Below, piece after piece: positions 11,455 to 23,909 of a stretch of 64,000 nucleotides of DNA. Where the stretch lies: positions 157,143,057 through 157,207,056 of the forward strand of contig CM043952.1 in NCBI GenBank assembly GCA_014529385.2. The letters run 5' to 3'. This DNA comes from Adiantum capillus-veneris. Lineage: Eukaryota > Streptophyta > Polypodiopsida > Polypodiales > Pteridaceae. Every line of letters begins with the position of its first letter. The stretch's first letter is position 1. Under the pieces are notes generated by a model, which worked only from the letters and a program-made list of their open reading frames with translations, had not been told where the DNA came from and did not search any database. The position numbers were made by a program, and so were the translations under genes.

Positions 11455-12090
11455 TGTTCATGGGCCCATGCAAAGTCCATCCTTGGGAAATTACCTCTAC
11501 TTAGTGACTCTCATTGATGATTACTCCAGGCATGCATGGGTGTATCTGCTTAATGCAAAGTCCGAAGTGTTTATGTGCTTTAAACAATTTCTAACTATGG
11601 TTGAAAATGTCTTGAAATGTACTATGGGCACCCTCCGTTCCGATCGAGGGGGGAAATATATGTCTCATGAATTTAATGCATTTTTGGCTAGTCGTGGGAT
11701 AAAACACCAATGTGCAGGCCTTATACACCTCAACAAAATGGTTTTTTTGAGAGGAAAAATAGGTCACTTACAAAAATGACACAATGTATGGTCATAAGTC
11801 AAGCTTTGCCGCATTCATTTTGGCTTGAGGCCATCATGTGTGCCACTTATGTACTTAGCAGATGTCCTACAAAAGCTTTGCAGTCTATGAATCCATATGA
11901 AGCATGCCATGATAGAAAGACTTCTATTGAGAACATGCATGTTTCTGGCTATTTTGCATATGCTTTGGTGCCACAAATACAACGCAAAAAATTGGATGAT
12001 AAGGCTGTCAAATGTATTTTTCTTGGTTATAGTGCTGAGAGCAAAGGTTACAAGTTGTATCATCTGCAAATAAAGCATATTTTGGTTTGA
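11455..12090 (+). pseudogene. Copia integrase core fragment
   Basis: Contains LVTLIDDYSRHAWVYLL, the integrase-core stretch with the first catalytic aspartate, then LRSDRGGKYMSHEF with the second, followed by a PQQNGFFERKNRSL segment that carries the glutamate region and NPYEAC and KCIFLGYS segments typical of the copia integrase C-terminal side. Fossil. Confidence 0.87.
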
Positions 12091-12369
12091 CGGGATGTTG
12101 TGTTTGTGGAAGATTTTGTTTAGCCCTTGCTGTCATGTACTAAAGACAAGGTCACAGGACATTTATGACACTTTGTTACCTCTTTTCAGTGGGTGAAATT
12201 TCAAATGTAAATTTCAACGAGGCAAATGTACAGCCTATGGGGGTTAGAGGTATGCCAAAATGACGGGTGTATACATTGCATTGCAATAAATTGGATGCAC
12301 CTTTGTCTAGTTGTACTCATTCAGGTTCTTGCCATGCATCTTATGCATCAGATTGTTATGCTTTGCTTG

Positions 12370-13020
12370 TGTCTAGCTTACATGATGTTGAGGAATATCT
12401 ATCTTTTGATGAAGCACAGAATTCAGAAAATTGGATGGCTGTTATGAATTCAAAATATGATGCACTTATAGAGAATGACACATGGACTTTATGTGATTTG
12501 CCTCCTGGAGAAAAGGCCATTTGTACAAATTGGGTTTACAAGTTGAAATGTAAGCCGGATGGTGAGATTGATCGCTATAAGGCTCGCCTTATTTCAAAGA
12601 GTTATGCACGACAAAAAGACATAGATCATAAAGAGACTTTTGCTCCCACTTTTTGTATGACTACTGTGCATTTTCTATGTGCATTGGCATCTCATTTTGG
12701 TTGGCATGTACATCAATCATACAGTGTTACCGCTTTCTTGACTGGTGACATATTTGAGGAAGTTTATCTAATGAAACCTCGCAATTTTGTCAAGAAAGTA
12801 CAAGAGGATAAGTGTGCAGATGTAAGAAATATTTGTATGGGTTGAAGCAATCTCCTCGTGCTTGGTATAAGAAGGCTGACACTCAATTGTTCAAATGAGA
12901 CTTTCGTAACAATCCAATAGAAAGCACATTGTATGTAAAGCATGAGGGTGATCTAATTCTCATTGTGGTTCTCTATGTGGATGATTTGCTAATCACTGGA
13001 CCAAATGAGAGACATATTGC
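12370..13020 (+). pseudogene. Copia reverse transcriptase fragment
   Basis: Shows the copia reverse-transcriptase opening (NTWTLCDLPPGEK-like, TNWVYKLKCKPDGEIDRYKARL) and further on the catalytic LYVDDLLITG motif (about 12970-13000). The order after integrase is that of copia elements. Fossil. Confidence 0.88.
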
Positions 13021-13249
13021 TTAATTTAAGGCTGATTTTAATGCTACTACAAAGATGAAATATTTGTGGATGTTGCATCATTATTTGGGCATACAGTTTA
13101 AGCAACGTGATGGTGGTATTGCCTTGTGTCAAAAAAGTTACATAGAGATATTTCTATGTAAATTTTGACTCAAGGATTGAAAAGCTATTGCCACTCCCAT
13201 GGAAGCATGTTTGAATATGTCTTCATGATGCTGCTGATCCTGCTCATGT

Positions 13250-13925
13250 CACTCTTTACCAAACTCCTGTTGGTTGCCTCATTTATATATGCAACACGAG
13301 CTCGGATATTCAATCTGTAGTCTCACACATCAGTAGATTCATGCATAGCTCATGGTCTAAGCATTGGCAGGCTCTCAAGAGGAGTTTTTGCTACTTTAGT
13401 GGCACTTTACATCTTGGATTGTTTTATCCCAAGGGGGGATCATTGCCGCCAGATTTGCATGCTTTTTTGGACTCAGATTGGCCTGGTTGTTTTGACACAT
13501 GAGTGTCCACAAGTGGTTTTTGTTTCATGCTTGGTAGCTCATGCATATCATGGTTAAGCAAGAAGAAACCTATTGTGGATACTTCTAGTTTTGAGGCTGA
13601 TTACAGTCTTCATAGCTACGGTTGAGTTTTATGACTCAGACGCCGCTTATGGTTGATTTGGGTGTTGGACAGGACACTGCCAACACTATCTACACTGATT
13701 GTCAGAGTGCATTGAGAGTTTCAAGGAGCCCAATTTTTCATGCTTGCACAAAGCACATTGATGTGCATTACCATTATGTCATGGAGAGGCTCTTAGTAAG
13801 AGAGATTAGCTGGGCTTATGTGTCAACATAGAACAACCTTGCATATCTTTTTACAAAGGAATTGTCTCATGAGAAGTTTGAAGCCTTTTGCAAGGCTTTG
13901 GGCTTACTACCCTTTATGGATTGAT
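13250..13925 (+). pseudogene. Copia RNase H fragment
   Basis: RNase H region recognisable from DSDWPG-like sequence near 13475, SCISWLSKKK-like sequence near 13545 and YTDCQSALRVSRSPIFHACT followed by KHIDVHYHYVMERL (13697-13790), a hallmark of copia RNase H. Fossil. Confidence 0.82.
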
Positions 13926-14220
13926 CATGTCCTCACAGGGCATGCCACTTCCCTCTAATCTAGGTTCCCACTCTCATTCACCGCATCACTCCTAGGGGAA
14001 TTTATTACCATATACATGTGGTGGTGATGTGTGTGAACACACTTAGGACCGTTGGGGAGTTTTTTCCTTCACTATGAGGTTTTTTCCCCCTTGGATTGTA
14101 TATATTTCCATCACTTTAGGGATATCTTATCTTTCCATTGCACACTAAGTAACACACTCTCAATTGTGTCCGTTGAGCTTCCTTTGTCTTATCCAAGCTA
14201 TGTGTGTTTTCTTGCAACCC

Positions 14221-16000
14221 TAATTCCAACAACAGTTGCAATTGCCACTAATAATATGGCTACCCAACACCTCCATATTGGTTGTCATTCAAGAGGCCTA
14301 CTAATCAAAAAAATAAAGAAGTCCTTGCTGATGTAGCTCTTTGTAGAACTGTTGGTTCAAGACTGCATGGTGATAAGGCAGGACGACATGTAATTCCAAA
14401 GAACACTCTAGGGGCTAGCCATGCACAAATATTTCTTTGAAGGTTTCCATGGCTAACATTATAGGTATTGCAGGTGGTGGTGGTGGAAGGCATGTGTATT
14501 GCATCAGAAGAATTCTAGAATTGTGAACCTAGTAATGAGCCCCTTGAAACAACCAAATTTTGTTTCTATATAAAAATTAGAAACAAGAATGTACTTCAAT
14601 ATTCACATCAATTGACTCTAACATGAATCCCAAGAGAGCAACCAATAGTTCATTGCAAAGGATCTCTAATATAGAAGTGTTCATAGGGCATGACTGAAAG
14701 CGGTGGCACATGTCATCTTCTACTCTCAAACACTTTGGGCACATTCAAATGCTTTTTGTTGATATAAGTCTTAATTAGTATGTCAGATTGTTTGGTAAAG
14801 AGTGGGAGTAGTTTCCAAAAGGGTGGGAAAGAAGATTGATAGTGTGCCTACCTCATGTTTACTTTATCAATTGGAAAGCAATTTGGTCAAACATGGTCCA
14901 ACAAAGGATTCTTTCTAGGTACAAAGAGGTGTTTAAAGATTAATTACTATAAGTAGACTAGATATGTATGTGCTTGTGGGATATATAGCATTTGAGAATG
15001 CATTATGAAATCATTGCTAGAATGGTGTACCTTATTGTCCTAGTAGGGGGGAAAAGAATGGTTGTATGTGGGACATGGTCCTAGAAAAATGAACTTATGA
15101 CATTTCATATGTAGAAAGGGATTATATACACTGTCCTTTTCCACTGAGAAGACTTAATAGGATCTTCTCTAATTAATTTCAGCTCTACTGCATGGATAAC
15201 GAGATCAAAATCATGTTGTAGATGCATTAATGGTATGGCCTATACATACAAGTGCACACACACACATATGCACACACACCTGATAATGCATAAATATCTT
15301 TATGGATATAATGTCCTACAACACTTTAATCCGATACACAAAATTGAACACCTTGAGAGTCCATTAGAATTAGATCTCAAACACACATCAAACAAAAAAA
15401 ACCTTCATTATAAGAACAACAATGGAATTGATACAACTTCACAAAGAAAAAATTCACTTAGAAGATATGGGTGCTAAGGTGGATTAGTTTTGATAGAATT
15501 CATTACTACATGAATAAGTTTAATACCCTCTAATTTTAGAGAGAAAGAGAGAGTCAACTGAAACAAAATATATGGACAAAGCACTAGAGGGGCATTAGCA
15601 TTAGCATGATGATAAGAATTTGTACAAGAGTGTTCCTTATATGAATGGAGAAAAGAATGTGGATATCATGAAAGGAACAAGGAGGAGCATTCACGCCTAT
15701 GGATCTTTTGTGTAGCATACAAGAGAAGCTTTGAAACAAGTGTCTCTCCAAATTTCAAGACACTAGATAGGTCTACACAAATGACAAATAGTCCATGACA
15801 GCTCATCGATAATCTTAGAGGATATACACAAGGATATGATTCCGGAAAACCCTCCCCTCGATGGAATAAATGAAAAAACCCTATCATTGCAAGTCCTCAA
15901 ATAATGGTATGCAAGAAGACATTGGAACAACATAAAAGTACTATGAGGCTATCCAAGGAAACAATGCCTTGCAAAAAACATGAGAGGCATCCCAAAACAA
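14221..16000. other. Stretch without a recognised gene
   Basis: No element or gene recognised. It contains a short CA repeat at about 15250-15282. Open frames here are below 85 codons and show no family motif. Confidence 0.5.
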
Positions 16001-16039
16001 GACTCTATGAGTCTTCTTTATGGAATTTTAGACAAAATG

Positions 16040-16560
16040 GGATGATTCTCTTCTCTTGCAACGTGGAGGTTTCACTTACCCTAAACTTCCATCTTATCTT
16101 TGAAGAAGCACTTGGAGGGAGCATGATTAGCCTTTCCACAATGACAATAAGGATTTTTAAAGAAAACATCATTAGCAAATTTCCCAAGATTACCACATTT
16201 GTATCATTTCTTTGTCTTTCTTGAGGACAAAACATTGCCTCCTCAATAAACAACCCTTGAATCCAATGGTTTCAATACTTTTGAGCTTCTTCCCTTATTG
16301 TTAATGGAAGTTCGTGGCATATTCCAACTTTTGTACCATCTCCTTCTCTTTAAGCACTTTAACTAGCATGAGGTATTCTTTAGGAAAAACATTGAGAAAG
16401 GCCCAAAGGCATCAAAATCTAGAAACAAGTATGGCAAGAGATATATCCTCAAAAGTATCTATGTGTACAAGCATGGCAAGAGATATGGCCTCAAAAGTAG
16501 TTATGTGTACAAGTGATCTGACAAAAGAGCCCCATTTTTTATTCTGTTTTAAAAATTCCA
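16040..16560 (-). pseudogene. Possible retroelement gag fragment with zinc knuckle
   Basis: On the minus strand, about 16110-16225, a reading gives a C-x2-C-type cluster (YKCGNLGKFA, then CHCGKANHAPSKCFFK), resembling the zinc knuckles of plant retroelement gag proteins. Sequence at 16310-16550 on the same strand looks coding-like (KEMVQKLEYATNF). A tandem duplication of 42 bp (16425-16466 and 16467-16508) lies inside it. Fossil; the family is uncertain. Confidence 0.4.
16425..16508. repeat. 42-bp tandem duplication
   Basis: Two adjacent copies beginning ACAAGTATGGCAAGAGATAT and ACAAGCATGGCAAGAGATAT, with a few substitutions. The length is a multiple of three, so a coding frame would be kept. 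Confidence 0.9.
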
Positions 16561-17216
16561 CTATCCTTTGGCAATAGAATGCTATACAATTTTTTGGTGT
16601 CTATAATGTGTGCTTTTTGGTTTACTATGTTGTGACATTAAAAAAGGCTCTAAATTAAAATGTCAAAAAGCTTCAAAAATGGTTTTGATTACAAAAGCTC
16701 AAAATCAGAAGCTAGCTAGAAAAACACACTCCTATGCATGCATGTTTGAATGTGCTACAACTTTGACTAGGACCTTAAACTAGATTATGCGTTTTAGGAG
16801 GCATATTTTTGAGTTGATTATAGTATAAGAGTTGTGAGACTATATTTCAAAAAGTACCATATTTTGTACTAAATAGTATTAAATATGATACTATGCTGGA
16901 TAGTATGCATGCTATGAAATTATATTCTACACAATAATACTTTTGAAGCTAAAAAATACTAAATTTGATACTATTTCGTATAGTATGCATGTTGTGAAAT
17001 TTAATTATATAGTATTTGGTACTAAATATTGTGTAGTATAGTATTTAGTTGTGAAATTTAATTCTATAGTATTTTGTACTAAATACTATGTAGTATAGTA
17101 TTTAGTTGTGAAATTAGGTACAATTTAGTATAGTATGTGTGTTGTGAAATTTAATTCTATACAGTACTAGGAATGTATGTTTGAATGTGCTACGACCTTC
17201 AGCATGCCAAAAAACT

Positions 17217-17334
17217 GTATTATGTGTTGTAGGAGGCACATTTATGAGTTGCATTTTGTATGCATGCTGTGAAATTATATGTAGAATGCATACAAAATGC
17301 AACTCATAAATGTGCCTCCTACAACACATAATAC
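17217..17334. repeat. Perfect 49-bp inverted repeat with 20-bp spacer
   Basis: Left arm 17217-17265, right arm 17286-17334: every base of the right arm is the reverse complement of the left. The spacer is 17266-17285. The arms begin GTATTATGTGTTGTAGGAGG and end the same way on the opposite strand. RNA from either strand would form a long perfect hairpin. Confidence 0.97.
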
Positions 17335-17354
17335 ATAGTACCAATTTTGGTAGA

Positions 17355-17483
17355 ATTCAGATCATGCACACTATACTAAATTCTACCAACTTTTGTACTA
17401 GAATTATATTCTACATAGTACCAATTTTGGTACTAAAAAGTAAAAAAGTTGGTAGAATTTAGTATAGTGTGCATGATCTGAAT
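17355..17483. repeat. Perfect 40-bp inverted repeat with 49-bp spacer
   Basis: Left arm 17355-17394 (ATTCAGATCATGCACACTAT at its start), right arm 17444-17483, an exact reverse complement. The spacer contains a smaller palindrome AGTACCAATTTTGGTACT. It begins only 20 bp after the preceding 49-bp inverted repeat ends. Confidence 0.96.
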
Positions 17484-17567
17484 CTATGGTCTATATACTA
17501 CCAAATTTGGTTTTATTTAGTCCCAAATTTGGTACTATATGCTCCGGGCATTCACTAATCAAAATCT

Positions 17568-17725
17568 CTTATATCACATGCATTTAAGAGGTTATTAATA
17601 ATATCCCAACATACATAGTATAACTAGATTGTGGGTCCATTTTCAAAAACCCCAACCCTCTCTAATGTATACATTTGTAACTATTAATAACCCAGTCCGG
17701 TTTACTCATGTGATATGATACATAT
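17568..17725. repeat. Weak nested foldback
   Basis: ATATCACATG (about 17570) pairs with CATGTGATAT (about 17708), and GGTTATTAATA (about 17590) pairs with TATTAATAACC (about 17682). Nested, matching but short arms suggest a decayed foldback next to the two perfect hairpins. Confidence 0.5.
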
Positions 17726-17826
17726 ATTGAAAATGGCCACCCCAAGACTCTATGTCACCACTCTAAGCGTGTAAGGCATGTCTAACTAGTTCGAAGTGCC
17801 TTTTTACATTTCAAGAAAAAATAAAA

Positions 17827-18130
17827 TGGAAGAATATCCTTTGCTCACTAGGTTTTGCTACACACCAAAGGAACTAAATGAGGAATATGGGTTGAGTCTA
17901 GAGGGTGTGCTTTCTAAGGATATCAATGATAATGATCTACCTACCAATTAGTGGATGTCAATATTCAAGAAGAAGTACCAAAGGAACTCAAGATTTACTT
18001 GAATCATGTGCATCCCCACTTGGTTGATGATTGCAGATTGTTGTATCATAAACTCTATCAATCCCTCACCATCATGTGGGGGGATGCAATCCATGAACCC
18101 TTGAATAATTTGAGGCTAAGTTTTGGACAG
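17827..18130 (+). other. Unrecognised coding-like stretch
   Basis: An opening MEEYPLLTRFCYTPKELNEE-like reading (from 17827) and a later DVNIQEEVPKELKIYLNHVH reading (from 17954) look like protein sequence, but the two are in different frames and no family is recognised. It may belong to the decayed gypsy element downstream or to a broken host gene. Confidence 0.3.
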
Positions 18131-18700
18131 TAAAAAGTTGATACCATTTGGAAAAACTTTTGTGAAGGTCATCATAGCAGAAAACAACAAAAAGTAGACC
18201 AAAATCCCAAAATACAGGATGTAAGTCAAAAACCACAAGCAGCCACCAAAATTGGCTTTTGGCAAGGTGAAAGGGTTTCAAATCCAAAAATAAGTGGATA
18301 GGTAGATCCCTTAGCTTCATGTAACAATCTCACCAAGTTTGGGGTCCAGACATGGAGGAACATGGATCGCAATCCATAACCCCCTGCTAATTTTTGGGAC
18401 CAACAGAATTGTAAGAGAGACCAATTGTAGCAGAGACCAATAGCAACATTTTATTTAAAAACAAGGGTAGAAAAAAACATTAAAAGGAGACTTAAACAAG
18501 ACCAAAGGCAATCTAGACCAACAACCATAAACAGACTGACAAAGTGACTTTTGGGATACCTGAAGGGGATCAAACCATTTAAAAATCACTTAACATCTAT
18601 CAGTAGTCAATGAGAGACCGATGTGCCAAGTTTCAAGAGTGTTTGACACTAGGGTACATCGATCGCAATTCATAACCCCCTGACTTAGAAACTGCCCACA
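18130..18700. repeat. Diverged tandem repeat, about 296-bp unit
   Basis: GATCGCAATCCATAACCCCC at 18365 and GATCGCAATTCATAACCCCC at 18661 mark two copies of a unit about 296 bp long. Upstream parts also correspond loosely (GGCTTTTGGCAAGGTGAAAG with GACTTTTGGGATACCTGAAG). The divergence is high. It could be part of the LTR of the gypsy element at 20-25 kb. Confidence 0.6.
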
Positions 18701-20095
18701 TTGGTACCAGTGCTACCACTAGTCATTGAGAGCATAGTGGTGTTTTCAAAATTCCATTTGGAGTTACATTGTGAAAACTACAAAAAAATTGGGAATTGTG
18801 TGAAGAGTTCGACAAAATTTTGATTGTGTTAAATTTTGACTAACCCAGCGGCTATAAATCTATAGCCACCAAGTGAATTTTTTATAGGTTCTATGGATCA
18901 TAGTTACAGTGAGTTGCCTTGGGTCAAACGACTAAATGCCCCATAAGAGGTAACAAGTCAGGTACTTAAAAACTTTGTTTTTCTAATGTATTTGCAGTCA
19001 AGTGAATTTTATCAAAGTCAAAACCCTAATACTAGAGACCAATCAAGCCATATTTTAATCGAGGGTAGTTTCAATCAAGGGACTATACCCACCTTAGAGA
19101 CAATCTTAGAGTAGAGTGTTTTTTAAACCTTTTGAGAGACGTCATACATCTATATGGTTGAGGGATCCAAAGGTGTGTTTCAAAGAAGAAACCAAAATGG
19201 GAGGAGGACAATCACAGACTGCATCGAAGAAAAAACTTTTGCACTTGCAATATCAGTTCACGAATGAGAAAGGTGCTCAGATTTGTAAGGATGGTATAGA
19301 TTGTTACTGCGTTAAAATTGACGAGAGGCCTAGTGAGCTTAAGTGCATAGTGCCCATAGATTATAGTGGCAATCATGGTACTTCAACAAAGAGGGAAATA
19401 TGTATATAGTTGTGCTTAATCCTTTTATTGTGGACAAGTGGAGATTAACAGGCACTAAAGAAAAAGTTGACATAAAGCCTGAAGAGAAGCCACCTAAGCG
19501 GGATATTCCAAATGCCAAGCTTAGATGAGTAAATATGGCTACACGCATCAACACCAACAATACACATGTGGGATTATATAATTTTGATAAACGGAGAGCA
19601 AATGCTATACTATAGATGGGAGGAGCCCAATGTACTGAAGAGGTTAACTGAGCAGAAATAATTGTATGTATTTACATTTGAGGCTGAGAGAGATACAAAA
19701 ATAATTATTTAGACAAGTACGGTCGTAAATATTTGACACTGAGGCGTACTGAGCTCAAGGGATATATGTACTATGGAGGTCTAGTCCATCAGTACTATGT
19801 CACTCCTAGCTTGCATAGACCTACAGTCTCAAAAACCACAAAATCAAAAACTACTAGAGCGAGTCCTCTGAAGTCTCATGTGGAAGACTCATTCAGTCGA
19901 TCACATCTTTCTGTACCAAGATTGATGGGATCCTTGGATTCTCGGGGTGCCATGTCGACACATCAAGGTAGTGACTATGCAAACACAATTTTTAGCACGA
20001 GGGTGCTAGATATCAAAACTGAAAGCCAAGATGTAAGACCTGAAGGATGAATGACTAATCAAGCCCCTTCCAAAGCACCTGTCACATCACTGGAT
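18700..20095. other. Region upstream of the gypsy element, no firm call
   Basis: Contains GGCTATAAATCTATAGCC near 18850 (a small palindrome around a TATA-like core) and a plus-strand open frame at 19197-19409 beginning MGGGQSQTASKKK with no family match. It is probably the decayed 5' part of the gypsy element, but no LTR pair or primer site was found. Confidence 0.35.
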
Positions 20096-20379
20096 ACGAG
20101 ACAAGATATATAATGGTGGGAGAACCTAGAATGATGAGAATGGTAGCAAAAACTCAAAGAATGCAACCTTTTCAAGTGGTTAAGTGTGTGCCAAAGAAGT
20201 ATAGTGAATCAGAAGATCCATACGCTCATGTTTCCATTTTTAAGAAATTCTTAGGAGCAAAGTAAGTGGTGGATTTACACACACAACACGAGGGATTTGG
20301 ATTGACACTAGAGGGAACGATGTTGACCTAGTTTTAGCCACTAAATATTTGAGATTTCCTAAACATTGATAAACTCTTA

Positions 20380-20790
20380 TTATGAGAGTTTACAAAGGAA
20401 TTCTCTAGAAAGGAAATCAAGCACAACACAGTTTCTCAAATCTATGATTTTTGGAAGAAAGAAAATGAAAAGGTGAAGGAAGCTTCACTCCGTTTCAAGC
20501 AATACATCAAAAGTTGTACAGTACGAGAGTTATCATAGAATGATTGCTTATTGGTTCTCTTTATCAAGGGCTTGAGAAACAAAACTCTCAAAAAGGACTT
20601 AAACTTAAAAGCATGCACAACATTCAAACAAGTCACTAGGGAAGCATTGTACCTAGTTGACAATTATAAAACATACAGTGAGGTAACTGAGGACGTAGAA
20701 ACCAATACTGGCAGTGCCTCTTCTACAACAAGTGAGTCTATTGCAAAACTAGTGCTCTTGCTTCAATCACACAAAATATGGACTAGTTAG
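20380..20790 (+). pseudogene. Gypsy gag fragment
   Basis: Reads FSRKEIKHNTVSQIYDFWKK, then EASLRFKQYIKSC and FIKGLRNKTLKKDLNL, the pattern of the plant retrotransposon gag capsid region (helix-rich, with a conserved aromatic and an F-x-R/K-F-type segment). It precedes the gypsy reverse transcriptase in the same orientation. Fossil. Confidence 0.65.
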
Positions 20791-23700
20791 TCAAAGAAGT
20801 AGTTTTCATAATGAATCAGACCTACAGGCAAAATCCTCATATGAGATTGCAAACACAAGCAGACAATGCTCCATGAATAATAAAGTGGTGTGCCATAGAG
20901 AAAAAATACCCAAACCAAGATCCTAGTGAGTGATTCTATAACCAGAATTACGTGAGGGAAAGGCCGTATGGACCGCCAACAGTACAACAATTGCCACCAC
21001 CTCCAAGGTACCAGATTGGATCTAACAAAGAGATACAAGGAGGGGACAAACCGCAACCAGTATTGGGGAAACAACCATCTTTACCTCAGGATAATTGAGC
21101 CATTGTGCATTATGCACAACTGGTAGAGTCTCACATAACTCAGTCAATGACTCCACCAACTGTGTATTATGAGGAACCAATTAAGAGTCACGTGAGGGAA
21201 ACAGAGGGTCTAGCTTATACCCCCGACAAGAGTCCATTTTGGGTTAGTGTTGATGACACTATTGAACCTTCATATGTGGCTCACACATCTAGAAATCAGT
21301 TCATGATGGACAAAAATATACTCATTTTCATAGCAAACTAGAATTACAAACTTAGGGGTTACCCGTCGAGGGTAGGCCAGCCAATGTGGGCACCACCATC
21401 AGTCCGACCCGAGGGCCCATGTTATGAATGTGGACGTGACCATTGGGCAAGATAATGTTTCCCATAAAGGTCAAAGAACAAAAAAATTTGGATTTTGTGA
21501 CAGGTGTGGAAGAAACTACTTGATTGAAAACTATGTGAAGAAACCTGACAATCCGGGGAAATCAATTGTTAATGTCATAAGAATTTTACCATGCACAAGT
21601 GGATCGGAGTCTGATCCAACAATACCGGTCAAAGTGGTGACTTGAGCTCAAGCTCAAGAAGCGGCAAAACATCAGCCTTTAGCAGATAATTTGAAACTTC
21701 CTGAACAAACCAAATTTGAAAATGGATCAATCAAAACTCAAAGAAATTTTTGGAAAGCCAAACATGACAAAATGAAAGCAAAGATACTGAAGGAAAAAAA
21801 AAATTGGAAACAAAATTAAACCAAACAAAAGGACAACTTAGACACGAGCAAGAGAGCAACAAAGATGCAAAGGGACCGAAAGAGTAAAAAACTGACTCAT
21901 GCATTTCAGTATCGGTGGAAAAGGTGAATGAGAAACTAGACATGATGTTACAAGCCTATGCGGAAAGGCTTAATAACAACCAAACATTAGAACAAACACT
22001 GTTGACCTATTCGCATCTCAAAGACGGAACTAAAAGAATGGAGGTGTGCAAAAGACTTGTATAAACTGCTCAAGCACTACTACATCCTATAGGTCCAAAA
22101 ACTCCTGAGCCTGTAACGCATGAGCTAGGAAAAGAAAACACAAGAGCGTGGGAGAAAACCAACACAAGAAAAAATCATAATTTTCAAGGATTCTGTGATC
22201 AATGTGGAAGGAATTATTTGCCCATAAATAAAGTCAAATATGTGGGAATAGACAAGGAGGAGCCCCATGCTACTGGGATTTTTGCAAACACATTAGATGA
22301 GGGTAAACCTTTGGGGATGCAACCAATTCCGAAAGTAGAAGAACTTTGGCCACAATCACTATGGGAAACGATCAGAAACAAAAAAGACAAAAGTGCCACA
22401 TTGATATCATCCCCAATTCCTGAAATAAACATGGACCATGAGACTTATCCGGGATATATTTAGTCGTTGTACGAAGATGCAGGAACAAAGATTTTTGTAG
22501 AGAGCAAACCGGAAACCATAAAAAATTTATCGTCCTTTGTAGGCGTATATGAGACAAAGTCTGAGATAAAGGTTGTACCATCCTAGTGGAATTCTTTTCC
22601 ACAAGTGATGGATACAAAGGGATTGCATGATTTATTGTCTTCTCCTATAAGGTTCACAATCACTTTCATAGAGCTACTAAAAATCAAACCATATTTATAG
22701 GGCCAGAATAGCTATTGCTACAAATGAGATCTCGGAGAATTGGGGGAGGCTAGATCTCAAAAAAATGCACATGAAACTATAATTAGCCGAAGGGTATGTG
22801 GAAAGATCCTTGGGAATGCTGGAACAAGTGATAGTATCCTCATGTGGGATATAATACAAACACACCTTTGCGGTAGTAGATTTTGGAAAGGGCAACAATT
22901 TTTAAGTTATTTTGGGGAGACCCCTTATGTGTCAGCTCAAAATGGTTCAAGATTGGGGCTACTATTACGGCACAAGCGAGTCATAACCAAGGTAAACACT
23001 ATAAGCCAAACTCCAATAGAAGACTTTGTTGTCACTATTGACAATAGAACATAGTTACCTGCTTCGCCCCAGTAGAAGACAACTACTACATGAAGGAACA
23101 ATTTTAGAGCAGTTGTTTGAACTCTTTGGATGGGCTCTTGACGTGTGCGTAAATGAGATGACCAATACTATGTTTTGGGACAAAGATGGTTACGATATCA
23201 GGCCCTTTCTAATGGTATCCACTGTCCATGAAACCAAAGATATTTTTGAAATAATTGAGATTGAACAAACAAGTGATTGCAAATGCATAGTGGATGAAGT
23301 TTCCATACAAGACCTTGATAAGATGACAAGGATGAATACCATGATTCCAGGAGCAATAAACGAGAAAACGATATGGGAGACGAACTTTCAAGTGGTGAAA
23401 ACAAAAATGCAAAAGAACAAACGAAGCCGATTTCTATGAGTTTCCTAATCAAAAAGCGCAAAGAAAAAAGAGATATCAGATGAGACGAACAAAGAAACAA
23501 CAAAAAATTTGAGAAACCAATGCCAAAATTGATGACCAAAATGCAATATTTCATGCTCGTAGGAGCTCATGATTGTGTCCAAGACAAAATCACACAAAAT
23601 CCTTTGAAACTGTTTTTGGGCAAACTCAAAGAAACAAAGAAAAAAGCAATTGAAAGACAAGATTAAAAAACACCAACAACGTCAAAAATTGAACGTAAAA

Positions 23701-23909
23701 ATGAATATCAAAAGTGAAAACGGACATTGAAGGAGTTTTGGACCATGGAAATGGAATGTAAGGGGGATTGTTGACTTATGAAAATTATATTCACCCTCTC
23801 ATTAAGAAAGATATACGATTTAGGACTGACATATTGTGGTGGAACAACCGATACGAGAGCCTAAGGAATCGAGAACATCAAATGATGGACCTAAAATGCA
23901 AAGAAGATT

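Larger units (their letters stand above)
11450..14220 (+). mobile_element. Ty1/copia LTR retrotransposon, broken
   Basis: Fossil copia element. Integrase, reverse transcriptase and RNase H segments occur in copia order (integrase before reverse transcriptase), which fixes the family. Beyond the RNase H part, 13930-14220 contains GTTTTTTCCTTCACTATGAG and a similar TTTTTTCCCCC word, a sequence style common near the RNA ends in copia LTRs, so the 3' LTR probably lies there. No gag or protease was recognised upstream and no second LTR was matched. The element carries many breaks (on the order of ten) and is clearly not functional; it looks old. Confidence 0.88.
16700..17540. repeat. AT-rich repeat block with direct and inverted repeats
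   Basis: Repeated words TAGTATAGTATTTAGTTGTGAAATT and ATTTTGTACTAAATACTATG recur from 16850 to 17120 with spacing near 60 bp. A longer unit, from GTTTGAATGTGCTAC to AGGAGGCA...TGAGTTG, is present at about 16742-16815 and again at 17180-17252. The second copy forms the left arm of the first of two perfect inverted repeats annotated separately. It resembles a foldback-type or MITE-like element, but no target duplication was established. Confidence 0.7.
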
